From CAZMXS01 sp964570325 (GTDB lineage: Bacteria > Verrucomicrobiota > Kiritimatiellia > CAIQIC01 > CAZMXS01), in NCBI GenBank assembly GCA_964570325.1, contig CAZMXS010000002.1, forward strand, positions 62,001 to 126,000: a stretch of DNA of 64,000 nt, read 5' to 3'. Shown here piece after piece: positions 9,626-16,762 of the stretch. Position 1 is the first letter of the stretch, and each line of letters opens with the position of its first letter. The notes beneath the pieces were generated by a model that worked only from the letters and a program-made list of their open reading frames with translations, searched no databases and was not told the DNA's origin. A program made the translations under genes and the position numbers.

Positions 9626-10111
9626 TCAAGGCGGCGGCGCGGCGGAATCGGGCGGCTCGCTTTCGCCCTTGTCGGGATTCTCGGAGGCCGCCTGTTCCAG
9701 GGCCCAGGTCATATCTTCAGCTTGATCCCAGACCTTGCGGGCCACAAAGATCGGGCACCGCTGCTGTAGCGCAATTGCAATCGAGTCGCTGGGGCGCGCA
9801 TCAATCTCAATAAAATTACGGCCGGCATCCCCCGTCTGCAGCAGGAACAGGCGGGCAAAGAACGTGTCATCCTTCAGATCATTGACCACGACTTTCTGCA
9901 CCTTGACCCCCAGACCGGCGAAAATCTGGGCGATGAGGTCATGTGTCAACGGCCGCGGCTTTTTGATGCCATGCAGGAACATGGTGATGGCGGCCGCGAC
10001 GCTGTGATCAACAAAGATGGCAATGGTTTTGGCGCCGTGTCCGAGAAAAACACCACACCCGGTGGGGGTGGGGACCAAGCCTTTTATCTGGACGGGAACA
10101 TCGGCTTCCAT
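9626..10111 (-). CDS. Bifunctional nuclease family protein (DUF151)
   Basis: A 161-residue protein whose central part matches the bifunctional nuclease domain: VDHSVAAAITMFL, then DARPSDSIAIAL. Members in plants and bacteria have been linked to DNase/RNase activity, but the role here is unproven. The C-terminus is acidic and Pro-rich, extending past the domain. The ATG at 10111 is preferred because homology begins right after it and the upstream micro-ORF ends one base before it (stop 10113-10115), implying translational coupling. No separate Shine-Dalgarno sequence is visible. Confidence 0.8.
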   Translation of the reverse strand: MEADVPVQIKGLVPTPTGCGVFLGHGAKTIAIFVDHSVAAAITMFLHGIKKPRPLTHDLIAQIFAGLGVKVQKVVVNDLKDDTFFARLFLLQTGDAGRNFIEIDARPSDSIAIALQQRCPIFVARKVWDQAEDMTWALEQAASENPDKGESEPPDSAAPPP

Positions 10112-10112
10112 G

Positions 10113-10208
10113 TCACATGTCGCGGGTGACGAAATACACCGAACAGAAGATGAAAACAATCATGGCTCCGGATGTCAGCGACGACCAACTCAGCCCTATA
10201 AAACCCAT
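10113..10208 (-). CDS. Micro-ORF 1: 31-residue single-span membrane peptide
   Basis: ATG at 10206-10208, stop TGA at 10113-10115. The peptide has a short polar N-terminus with a WSSLTSG segment (residues 8-14), a hydrophobic helix of about 12 residues and the ending VTRDM. It is homologous to the two micro-ORFs just upstream: GxSWSxLxSG is shared with micro-ORF 2, and the C-terminus differs from the other two only at four or five positions. Its stop lies one base before the ATG of the nuclease gene. I do not recognise the family. It is too short for normal gene callers. Confidence 0.7.
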   Translation of the reverse strand: MGFIGLSWSSLTSGAMIVFIFCSVYFVTRDM

Positions 10209-10223
10209 GTCCACAAAAGCAGA

Positions 10224-10319
10224 TTACATGTTTCTGGTAACATAGAAAACCATAAAAAATATAAAAAGGATCAACGAGCCTGACGATAAAGTGGACCAGC
10301 TAATGCCGACAAATTCCAT
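10224..10319 (-). CDS. Micro-ORF 2: 31-residue single-span membrane peptide
   Basis: ATG at 10317-10319, stop TAA at 10224-10226, with AAGGA ideally placed seven bases upstream. The N-terminal half (GISWSTLSSG, residues 5-14) matches micro-ORF 1. The last 15 residues, from Ile17 to Met31, are identical to those of micro-ORF 3, although 8 of those 15 codons differ synonymously (three Phe, one Ile, two Val, one Tyr, one Arg). That pattern is what selection on the peptide produces. Base composition is clearly AT-richer than the flanks. Confidence 0.75.
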   Translation of the reverse strand: MEFVGISWSTLSSGSLILFIFFMVFYVTRNM

Positions 10320-10337
10320 GATGATTCCTTGGGCGCG

Positions 10338-10412
10338 CTACATGTTACGGGTGACGTAGAATACCATGAAGAAAATGAAAAGGATCATCCCGCCTGACAG
10401 AAATGTTTCCAT
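10338..10412 (-). CDS. Micro-ORF 3: 24-residue single-span membrane peptide
   Basis: ATG at 10410-10412, stop TAG at 10338-10340. It lacks the Trp-Ser segment of the other two copies; a METFLSGG start leads directly into the shared hydrophobic helix and the YVTRNM end. It is first in the transcript. The predicted promoter puts the 5' end only about four bases before the ATG and no Shine-Dalgarno sequence is visible, so translation may be leaderless. Micro-ORF 2 begins 18 bp downstream. Confidence 0.7.
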   Translation of the reverse strand: METFLSGGMILFIFFMVFYVTRNM

Positions 10413-10422
10413 TGCGATATTT

Positions 10423-10451
10423 AATATACCCCGCCGACCAATTCCGGTCAA
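10423..10451 (-). promoter_or_regulatory. Sigma-70-type promoter for the micro-ORF/nuclease operon
   Basis: TTGACC (10446-10451) and TATATT (10423-10428) each match consensus at five of six bases and are 17 bp apart. The predicted start point near 10416 would give a nearly leaderless message for micro-ORF 3. Confidence 0.65.
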
Positions 10452-10460
10452 AGGCAAGTT

Positions 10461-10507
10461 ACCAGCAGACAGCCATCAGTAAACGGTAATCAGCAATCAG
10501 TGATCGG
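10461..10507. repeat. Degenerate short-period intergenic repeat (cagtaat/cagcaatcag units)
   Basis: A run of variants of an eight-base unit such as catcagta, ggtaatca and gcaatcag, upstream of the micro-ORF promoter. Between it and the end of clpB (10508-10687) I see no convincing gene or terminator. Confidence 0.5.
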
Positions 10508-10687
10508 CGCCTGGCCCGACGGTTGAGAAGGCGTAAAACCAACGCTGAATGAGGGCGCGCATACGCTCGCCGGCATACGGGTCGTTAAGGAACAAGTTGA
10601 TGGTTGAAGCGGGCCAGCCGCCCGCGCTCCATGTTCAGTTTCAAGAAACAGCGTCCCGACCACTGCGCGCCGATTACCGGCCCCAAC

Positions 10688-13327
10688 TCACGCCCCCTTC
10701 TTCCGGTGAATGGCCTTGAACGTCAATTCATTTGGCTGCCGGGAGTCCAAATCCACGCGGATCTGATCGCCTTCGCGGACTTCGCCTTTGAGAATTTCAG
10801 TGGCCAGCGCGTCCAATATGCGGCGCTGGATCACCCGTTTGAGAGGACGCGCGCCAAAGGCGGGATCGTAGCCTTCGTTCGCCAGAAAATTCTTGGCGGC
10901 ATCGGTCAGCTCCAGCGTCACCTGTTTTTCATCGAGATACTGGCCAACCCGCTGGAGCTGGATTTCCACGATCCGCTGGAGCTGTTCGCGGCTGAGGCTG
11001 TGGAAGATAATGATTTCGTCTATCCGGTTGAGAAACTCCGGCCGGAAATGAGCTCGTAACGCCTCGGTTACGCGCGCTTCCATCTGCTCGTAGGCGGAAC
11101 TGTCGCGGGCCAGGTCGGGATTGCGCTCCAGGGTTTCCTGGATGATCGGACCGCCGATGTTCGAGGTCATAATCACCAGCGTGTTCTTGAAGTCCACCGT
11201 CCGCCCCTGCCCATCGGTCAACCGCCCGTCATCGAGGATTTGCAGCAAAACATTGAATACTTCAGCATGCGCCTTCTCGATCTCGTCGAACAGTACGACC
11301 GAATATGGTTTGCGGCGCACATGCTCGGTCAGGTACCCGCCTTCTTCATAGCCGACGTATCCCGGCGGCGCGCCAATCAGGCGGCTGACCGCGTGCTTTT
11401 CCATGAACTCGGACATGTCAATCCGAATCAGCGCGTGCTCATCGTCGAATAAAAATTCGGCCAGCGCGCGAGCCAGTTCGGTTTTGCCGACACCGGTCGG
11501 CCCCAGGAAAATAAAGGAACCGATCGGCCGGTTCGGATCCTGCAGGCCCGAGCGAGCGCGCCGGACCGCGGCGGCGACGGCGGCGACCGCCTCGTCCTGG
11601 CCGACAACACGCCGGCGCAGCCGCTCCTCCATCTGCAACAGCTTGTCTTTCTCGCTCTCCAAAAGCCGGCTGACGGGAATATGCGTCCACGCCGCGACCA
11701 CGTCGGCGATATCCTCCGGATCCACCTCCTCCTTGAGCATCCGCTGGTTCTTCTGCAAGGTGGCAAGTTTTTTCTGGGCGGCCTGAATCTGCTGTTCCGC
11801 TCGGGGAACCTGCCCATACATGATTTCCGCGGCGCGCTCCAACCGGCCCTCGCGTTTGGCGGTCTCGCCCTCATTCCGCAACGCATCCAGCGCCTCGGTC
11901 TGGCGCGCGAGTTCCGTGATCAATTCTTTCTCCTGCCGCCAATGCAATTTCATTACGCGGCTGCGCTCTTTCAGATCAGCCAGTTCCGCCTCCAATTTGG
12001 CAAGCCGCTCGCGCGAAGCCGCGTCCTTCTCCTTGCGCAGCGCCTGGCGCTCGATCTCCAGTTGCATGACACGGCGCTCAACCTCGTCAATCTCGGTCGG
12101 CAAACTGTCAATCTCCATCCGCAGCCGGCTGGCGGCCTCGTCCACCAGGTCAATCGCCTTGTCCGGCAGAAAACGATCCGTGATGTAGCGGTGGGCGAGC
12201 TTGGCGGCCTCGACCAGCGCCGCATCCTGAATCCGAACGCCGTGATGTGCCTCGTAGCGCTCGCGCAAGCCGCGCAGGATGGCAATCGTGGCCTCGACGC
12301 TCGGCTCGTCCACCATCACCGGCTGAAAACGCCGCTCCAGCGCGGCGTCTTTTTCGATGTATTTCCGGTATTCGTCCAGGGTCGTGGCGCCGATGCAACG
12401 CAATTCGCCGCGCGCCAGCGGCGGCTTGATCATGTTCGAAGCATCCACCGCACCCTCGGCGCGCCCGGCGCCAACGAGCGTATGCAATTCGTCAATGAAA
12501 AGAATGATCCGTCCCTGGGACTCAATCACCTCCTTGATAAAAGCCTTGAAGCGATCCTCGAACTCCCCGCGATATTTTGCGCCCGCGAGCATCGCGCCCA
12601 GGTCCATTGAGACGACCTGCTTGTTCTTCAATCCATCGGGAACGTCCCCGGCAACAACCCGTTGGGCCAGCCCTTCGGCGATCGCCGTCTTGCCAACGCC
12701 GGGCTCGCCAATGAGCACCGGGTTGTTTTTCGTGCGCCGGGAAAGCACTTGGATCACACGACGGATTTCCCCATCGCGGCCGATAACGGGATCCAGCTTG
12801 CCGCTGCGCGCGGCGGCCGTCAGGTCGCGGCCGTATTTCTTGAGGGTCTCATACTTGTCTTCGGGCGCCGGATCGGTCACCCGCTGGCCGCCGCGCACAG
12901 ACTGAAGCGCCTTGAGCACGGCATCAGCGCGCAGCCCCAAGCGCTGGGCAATTCGGTGGAAATCCGAATCCTTCTGTTCCAGCGCGGCCAGCAATAGATG
13001 TTCCGTGCTGACGTACTCATCCTTCATCTTTTCGGAGAGGTTGAAAGCCTCGTCCAACACCTGGCGCAACGCGCGCGACGGGTAGCGTTCAGCGGCGGAA
13101 CCCGCCACGGTGGCGCGGTTCTTCAGCGCCGTCTCGAGTTCAGCCTTCAACTGCTCACGGGCAACGCCGAGACGTTGCAGCAGCGGGACGACCACGCCAT
13201 CGTCCTGATCCAGCAAGGCCAGCATCAGATGCTCGACATCCATCTCGCCGTGGCCGGCCTGAGCCGCCAGGCGCTGGGCCTGCTGCAGGGCCTCCTGTGA
13301 TTTAAGGGTCAAGCGGTCCAATTGCAT
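10688..13327 (-). CDS. clpB: ATP-dependent disaggregase ClpB
   Basis: An 879-residue Hsp100 chaperone that resolves protein aggregates with DnaK. It has the Clp N domain repeats, a first AAA domain with GEPGVGKTA, a long coiled-coil middle domain (about residues 400-540, rich in Arg, Glu and Leu) that separates ClpB from ClpA, and a second AAA domain with GPTGVGKTE. The C-terminus ends in a Lys-rich tail. Start ATG 13327 has GGAGG six bases upstream. No CIRCE element is visible in the 157 bp before it, and I could not make out a clean heat-shock promoter. Confidence 0.96.
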   Translation of the reverse strand: MQLDRLTLKSQEALQQAQRLAAQAGHGEMDVEHLMLALLDQDDGVVVPLLQRLGVAREQLKAELETALKNRATVAGSAAERYPSRALRQVLDEAFNLSEKMKDEYVSTEHLLLAALEQKDSDFHRIAQRLGLRADAVLKALQSVRGGQRVTDPAPEDKYETLKKYGRDLTAAARSGKLDPVIGRDGEIRRVIQVLSRRTKNNPVLIGEPGVGKTAIAEGLAQRVVAGDVPDGLKNKQVVSMDLGAMLAGAKYRGEFEDRFKAFIKEVIESQGRIILFIDELHTLVGAGRAEGAVDASNMIKPPLARGELRCIGATTLDEYRKYIEKDAALERRFQPVMVDEPSVEATIAILRGLRERYEAHHGVRIQDAALVEAAKLAHRYITDRFLPDKAIDLVDEAASRLRMEIDSLPTEIDEVERRVMQLEIERQALRKEKDAASRERLAKLEAELADLKERSRVMKLHWRQEKELITELARQTEALDALRNEGETAKREGRLERAAEIMYGQVPRAEQQIQAAQKKLATLQKNQRMLKEEVDPEDIADVVAAWTHIPVSRLLESEKDKLLQMEERLRRRVVGQDEAVAAVAAAVRRARSGLQDPNRPIGSFIFLGPTGVGKTELARALAEFLFDDEHALIRIDMSEFMEKHAVSRLIGAPPGYVGYEEGGYLTEHVRRKPYSVVLFDEIEKAHAEVFNVLLQILDDGRLTDGQGRTVDFKNTLVIMTSNIGGPIIQETLERNPDLARDSSAYEQMEARVTEALRAHFRPEFLNRIDEIIIFHSLSREQLQRIVEIQLQRVGQYLDEKQVTLELTDAAKNFLANEGYDPAFGARPLKRVIQRRILDALATEILKGEVREGDQIRVDLDSRQPNELTFKAIHRKKGA

Positions 13328-13484
13328 CGGACACCTCCGGTTCTGCCGTATTCGATCATGCGCACATGGTAGCCAAACGGTGATGGCGGGAAAGTATTTT
13401 TCGGCGTCGTTGCGCCGGACTGGACAGGGTTTTTTGAACTAGCCGATGGCTCGGCGGGCGAAAAGACCATCGCGTTGATTGACG

Positions 13485-14324
13485 TTATGGCTCGACCAGA
13501 CGCACCCGGTAACTGCCGTTCTCGTTGGCGAAACCGTTGGTGACGACCGTTTCAGTGATTGGGCCGACGGCGGTGATCACGGCGCTGACGTTATTGTAGA
13601 CCGGATTCTCCTTCAGGTCGTCAACCGTGTACTCCACCTGGTACTGCTTGCCGGCAACGGAATCCCAGCCAATGACCGCGTCATTGTTCTCGTCGGCGCG
13701 GACCCAGGCCATGATAAAGACGGAATTGATATCGAGCAAATCGGTGCCGGCGCGCGGCTCATCGCCGTCGCGCATGCCGTCACCGTCGGAATCCCACTTG
13801 GTCGGGTCAGAACCGTAGCTCTTCTCCCAGGAATTGTTAAGGCCGTCGTTATCCGGATCGCGCGGGTCAATTGGATTGGTGGTCGCGGATATCGCCGCCA
13901 CCATGTCATAAATACCGGCCGGTACCGGCATCGCCTGCGAGTCCCCGTAGAAAGAAGCGGCGGCCAGGGTTGGCGCATTGAAAACCCGCACAAAAATGGT
14001 GCCAGACGGCTTGGGATCCATGAACACAGCCGCAAAACGGGCCGGCTCAATCAAGCCCGGCGCCATCATGCCGCCGATGGTGGTTTGACTGACCAGCGGG
14101 TTGTTGGGATCGGCGTTACCATCATAATCCGGAGGGAAAATGCCGCTGTTCGCATAGCGGATCTCGACCAAATCACAGTTGGTCGCCGGGCTCAAGATAT
14201 TGCCGACCAGTTTAGCGCCGAACTCGTCCACAATCTCGTTGGTCACACCAATGTTGAGCGGAATTTCCTGGGCAAGAACCGGCAAGCTCCATAACGCCCC
14301 CAACGCCAACAGTCCAGCGAGCAT
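13485..14324 (-). CDS. Exported protein with thrombospondin type-3-like Ca-binding repeat
   Basis: About 279 residues. A signal peptide (residues 1-18/19, ending VLAQ) supports the ATG at 14324. A longer open frame reaches further upstream, but that part looks like a leader, with long GC inverted repeats and no plausible export signal. Residues about 153-200 carry DPDNDGL and DSDGDGMRDGDEP, the Asp-rich pattern of thrombospondin type-3 repeats that bind calcium. The remainder resembles C-terminal extracellular modules common in PVC bacteria. No function can be assigned. It lies upstream of clpB in the same orientation, 157 bp apart. Confidence 0.65.
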   Translation of the reverse strand: MLAGLLALGALWSLPVLAQEIPLNIGVTNEIVDEFGAKLVGNILSPATNCDLVEIRYANSGIFPPDYDGNADPNNPLVSQTTIGGMMAPGLIEPARFAAVFMDPKPSGTIFVRVFNAPTLAAASFYGDSQAMPVPAGIYDMVAAISATTNPIDPRDPDNDGLNNSWEKSYGSDPTKWDSDGDGMRDGDEPRAGTDLLDINSVFIMAWVRADENNDAVIGWDSVAGKQYQVEYTVDDLKENPVYNNVSAVITAVGPITETVVTNGFANENGSYRVRLVEP

Positions 14325-14412
14325 GGGTCCAAGGATCGGGTTAAGCGTTTTACCCCGACATAGGAAAAACGCGGCATAAAAACCGCTCGCCGCCACCCCC
14401 GCCGGTAAGCGG

Positions 14413-14459
14413 GTCACAGCTTGTCCTGCCGCCCCACCCGGCTGCGTCGCCCTGTGACT
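14413..14459 (-). promoter_or_regulatory. Inverted repeat in the leader of the thrombospondin-repeat gene
   Basis: A perfect seven-base stem, GTCACAG/CTGTGAC, closes a 33-nt GC-rich interior, and further GC hairpins lie just downstream. It may be a structured 5' leader or an operator. It does not fit a riboswitch class I know. Confidence 0.3.
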
Positions 14460-14586
14460 GTACGTCTTCATCGCTCGTTCACCATGTTCCCCAACATAAC
14501 CGACATCCTGCGCCCCTGCAACCATCGCTTCCCAACAGATTCGACATTCCGGCCTGATTTTTGCTCATCTTTTCCCAGCCGGATCA

Positions 14587-15204
14587 TCATTCCTGCCTGC
14601 GACGAACCGCCGTCGCCGGACGCGGTTCCACCCGTTTCAAACTGAAATAAACCCCGCCGGCCAACGCCAGAAACAGCAACATATAGCTGCCCGTGCGTGG
14701 TTCCGGGATCACAATGAAATTATTTGTGGCATTAACCTGAATCGGCGCATCCGGCGCAAAATCAACCGCAATCTGCTGGAATGCATCCCAGTTGGTGGCG
14801 GGCATCATAATCGAAGTGCCCCATGCGACCAAACCCAGCACCGGATCATTAACCGTCTCGAAGAAACGGATATACAGCCACTTGACAGCCTCCGAGTCAA
14901 AAGTGAAGCCGCCGACGTCGAAACCGCCCCAGCCATCCGCCAGACGAATGGTTCCGATGTAGACATCGTTGCCCTGGGTTGAATTGGCGATTAAATTGGT
15001 CCCGATTTGAATGGGTCCGTTGTTGATATTGTCATAACTGCCGAAAATATAAACTACCGACCCATCTCCCAATGGCGCGCCAGCCGAACCCAGCAATTCC
15101 CAGCTTGTATAAGCCTCCAGGGTAATCGTAAGCGCTTGCGCCCCCGGCACGATGCCGGCTAGGGCGATCATGGCGACCGCCAGCGCCCGCTTCAGATTGT
15201 GCAT
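14587..15204 (-). CDS. Exported protein with PEP-CTERM sorting signal
   Basis: A 205-residue protein with a signal peptide cleaved after AQA (residue 24), about 140 residues of beta-rich passenger without recognisable fold, and a classical PEP-CTERM end. The IPEP box lies at residues 166-169, a hydrophobic span at about 174-190 and an Arg-rich tail after it. Such signals are recognised by exosortase, which must be encoded outside this window. The ATG at 15204 (MHNLKRA) gives a proper basic n-region; upstream starts would lengthen it unnaturally. Confidence 0.75.
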   Translation of the reverse strand: MHNLKRALAVAMIALAGIVPGAQALTITLEAYTSWELLGSAGAPLGDGSVVYIFGSYDNINNGPIQIGTNLIANSTQGNDVYIGTIRLADGWGGFDVGGFTFDSEAVKWLYIRFFETVNDPVLGLVAWGTSIMMPATNWDAFQQIAVDFAPDAPIQVNATNNFIVIPEPRTGSYMLLFLALAGGVYFSLKRVEPRPATAVRRRQE

Positions 15205-15249
15205 CGGCACACGCATACCCCGCCTACCCCGATTTAACACCCATAACGC

Positions 15250-15294
15250 CTGTTTTGTCCGCTTGCCATAACTGACCGAGCTGGATCAAAACAG
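15250..15294 (-). promoter_or_regulatory. Leader inverted repeat of the PEP-CTERM gene
   Basis: CTGTTTTG at one end pairs with CAAAACAG at the other, extended by three more pairs across a one-base bulge, with a loop of 22 nt. It lies in the transcribed leader, about 45-90 nt before the start codon, and could be an operator or an RNA hairpin. Confidence 0.35.
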
Positions 15295-15337
15295 ACTGAT
15301 CCCACTTCGAGCATATTATCCGCACTCTCTACGGTTA

Positions 15338-15366
15338 TAGATACCTGTTCAGGCTGATAATGTCAA
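15338..15366 (-). promoter_or_regulatory. Promoter for the PEP-CTERM gene
   Basis: A perfect TTGACA -35 (15361-15366) and a weaker TATCTA -10 (15338-15343), 17 bp apart. It would give a leader of about 125 nt. Confidence 0.45.
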
Positions 15367-15543
15367 ACGATTGAACCGTGTTTTTATTGTTCGGAATCAG
15401 TATGCCAGCGCCCCTGTTCATGTCAGGAATGAGAATGGAATTACCGGTATCATACGGGTACCGGGAAAATTTGCGGGCCAGCCGAACCAGAATCCCATAT
15501 ATGACGGCCCACTGATAATTTTCCGTTACCGAGCCAAAAGATT

Positions 15544-15571
15544 TTGACAATCGCCAACTTGGGGCGATAAT
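15544..15571 (+). promoter_or_regulatory. Promoter for the UgpC-type ATPase gene
   Basis: Perfect TTGACA (15544-15549), 16-bp spacer and GATAAT (15566-15571). The start point would be near 15578, leaving a leader of about 70 nt that ends in AAGGAG eight bases before the ATG. Confidence 0.65.
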
Positions 15572-15648
15572 TCAGCCGTTTTTTATTGGCTGGACCTGCC
15601 ATCCTGCGGATCCGGCTGGGTGGCGAAGCGGCACAAGGAGCAACACAC

Positions 15649-16752
15649 ATGGCCAAGGTTTTGCTGGAGCACGTGTATAAGATTTATCCGGGGAACGTCG
15701 TCGCGGTCAACGATGCCAATCTCGAGATCGAAGACCAGGAGTTCGTCGTTCTCGTCGGGCCGTCCGGCTGCGGCAAATCCACCACCCTGCGCATGGTCGC
15801 CGGCTTGGAGGAGATCAGCAAGGGAACGATCTACATTGACGGCAAGGCGGTAAACGACGTCCCCCCGAAGAACCGCGACATCGCCATGGTCTTCCAAAAC
15901 TACGCGCTTTACCCGCATATGACGGTCTATAAGAACATGGCCTTTGGCCTTAAGTTGCGCCGGTATCCAAAGGATGAGATTGATAAGCGCGTCCGCGAGG
16001 CCGCCGAAATCCTGGGGATCCAGCATCTGCTGGAACGTAAGCCCAAGGCGCTTTCCGGCGGCCAACGCCAGCGCGTTGCGGTCGGCCGCGCGATCGTTCG
16101 CAAGCCCAAGGCTTTTTTGTTCGACGAGCCGCTTTCCAATCTGGACGCCAAGATGCGCGTGCAGATGCGCACCGAAATCAGCAAACTGCATACGCGGCTT
16201 TCATCCACAATGATCTACGTCACCCACGATCAGACCGAAGCCATGACGATGGGCGACCGGATTGTCGTGATGAAAGACGGTTTCATCCAGCAGGTGGCCG
16301 CGCCCATGGAGCTCTATGACCATCCGGCCAACCAGTTCGTGGCCGGTTTCATCGGCAGCCCGCCGATGAACTTCTTTCAAGGCACGCTTGAGCAGAAAGG
16401 CGGCGGGATATTTTTTAACGAAGGCCGTTTTGCCGTGCGTCTCGAGGATGCGCATGCGGCCAAGCTGAACGCCCGCGCCGGGCAACCCGTGGTATTTGGA
16501 GTCCGGCCCGAGGACGTTGCGGACGTGCTCTATACGGCCAATCCCAATCCGGAGCAGCAGGTCAAAGCGAAGGTCGAGGTCGTCGAGCCAATGGGCTCCG
16601 AGACCTATCTCTACCTCAACACCGGCAAACATAATTTCATCGCCCGAGTCAGCGTGCATGACAACGCGGATGTTAACCAGGAACTGACGCTTGTGCTGAA
16701 CATGAAGAAAAGCCATTTCTTCGATCCGCAGACCGGCGAGACCCTCGTTTGA
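15649..16752 (+). CDS. ugpC: Sugar/glycerol-3-phosphate-type ABC transporter ATPase (UgpC/MsmK/MalK)
   Basis: A 367-residue ATPase of the carbohydrate importer class. Walker A is at 37-45 (GPSGCGKST), the signature LSGGQRQR near 135-142 and Walker B LFDEPLSNLDA follow. A C-terminal TOBE/MalK-type regulatory domain occupies about residue 235 to the end. Start ATG 15649 has AAGGAG eight bases upstream; the frame is open further upstream but without homology. No binding protein or permease lies nearby, so it may energise several sugar importers encoded elsewhere, as known for MsmK. The exact substrate is not readable. Confidence 0.85.
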   Translation: MAKVLLEHVYKIYPGNVVAVNDANLEIEDQEFVVLVGPSGCGKSTTLRMVAGLEEISKGTIYIDGKAVNDVPPKNRDIAMVFQNYALYPHMTVYKNMAFGLKLRRYPKDEIDKRVREAAEILGIQHLLERKPKALSGGQRQRVAVGRAIVRKPKAFLFDEPLSNLDAKMRVQMRTEISKLHTRLSSTMIYVTHDQTEAMTMGDRIVVMKDGFIQQVAAPMELYDHPANQFVAGFIGSPPMNFFQGTLEQKGGGIFFNEGRFAVRLEDAHAAKLNARAGQPVVFGVRPEDVADVLYTANPNPEQQVKAKVEVVEPMGSETYLYLNTGKHNFIARVSVHDNADVNQELTLVLNMKKSHFFDPQTGETLV

Positions 16753-16762
16753 AGCGTTCGCC

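Larger units (their letters stand above)
15205..15648. other. Divergent intergenic region with two promoters
   Basis: 444 bp between the PEP-CTERM gene and the UgpC-type ATPase gene. It holds a promoter for each direction and a leader inverted repeat, listed separately. A 71-codon reverse frame inside it has no export signal, family similarity or ribosome-binding site, and I do not regard it as a gene. Confidence 0.6.

Noticed and set aside
13328..13484. CIRCE or clear heat-shock promoter before clpB
   Set aside because: No TTAGCACTC/GAGTGCTAA pair is present, and the best -35/-10 candidates are weak.
14325..14471. c-di-GMP (GEMM) riboswitch before the thrombospondin-repeat gene
   Set aside because: CACAGGGC and a GCCGGGTGG-like piece are present, but the intervening hairpin and the GGCAAACC element are missing and the order does not fit.
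15335..15550. A 71-codon reverse ORF in the divergent intergenic region
   Set aside because: No ribosome-binding site or similarity, and it covers the promoter of the PEP-CTERM gene.
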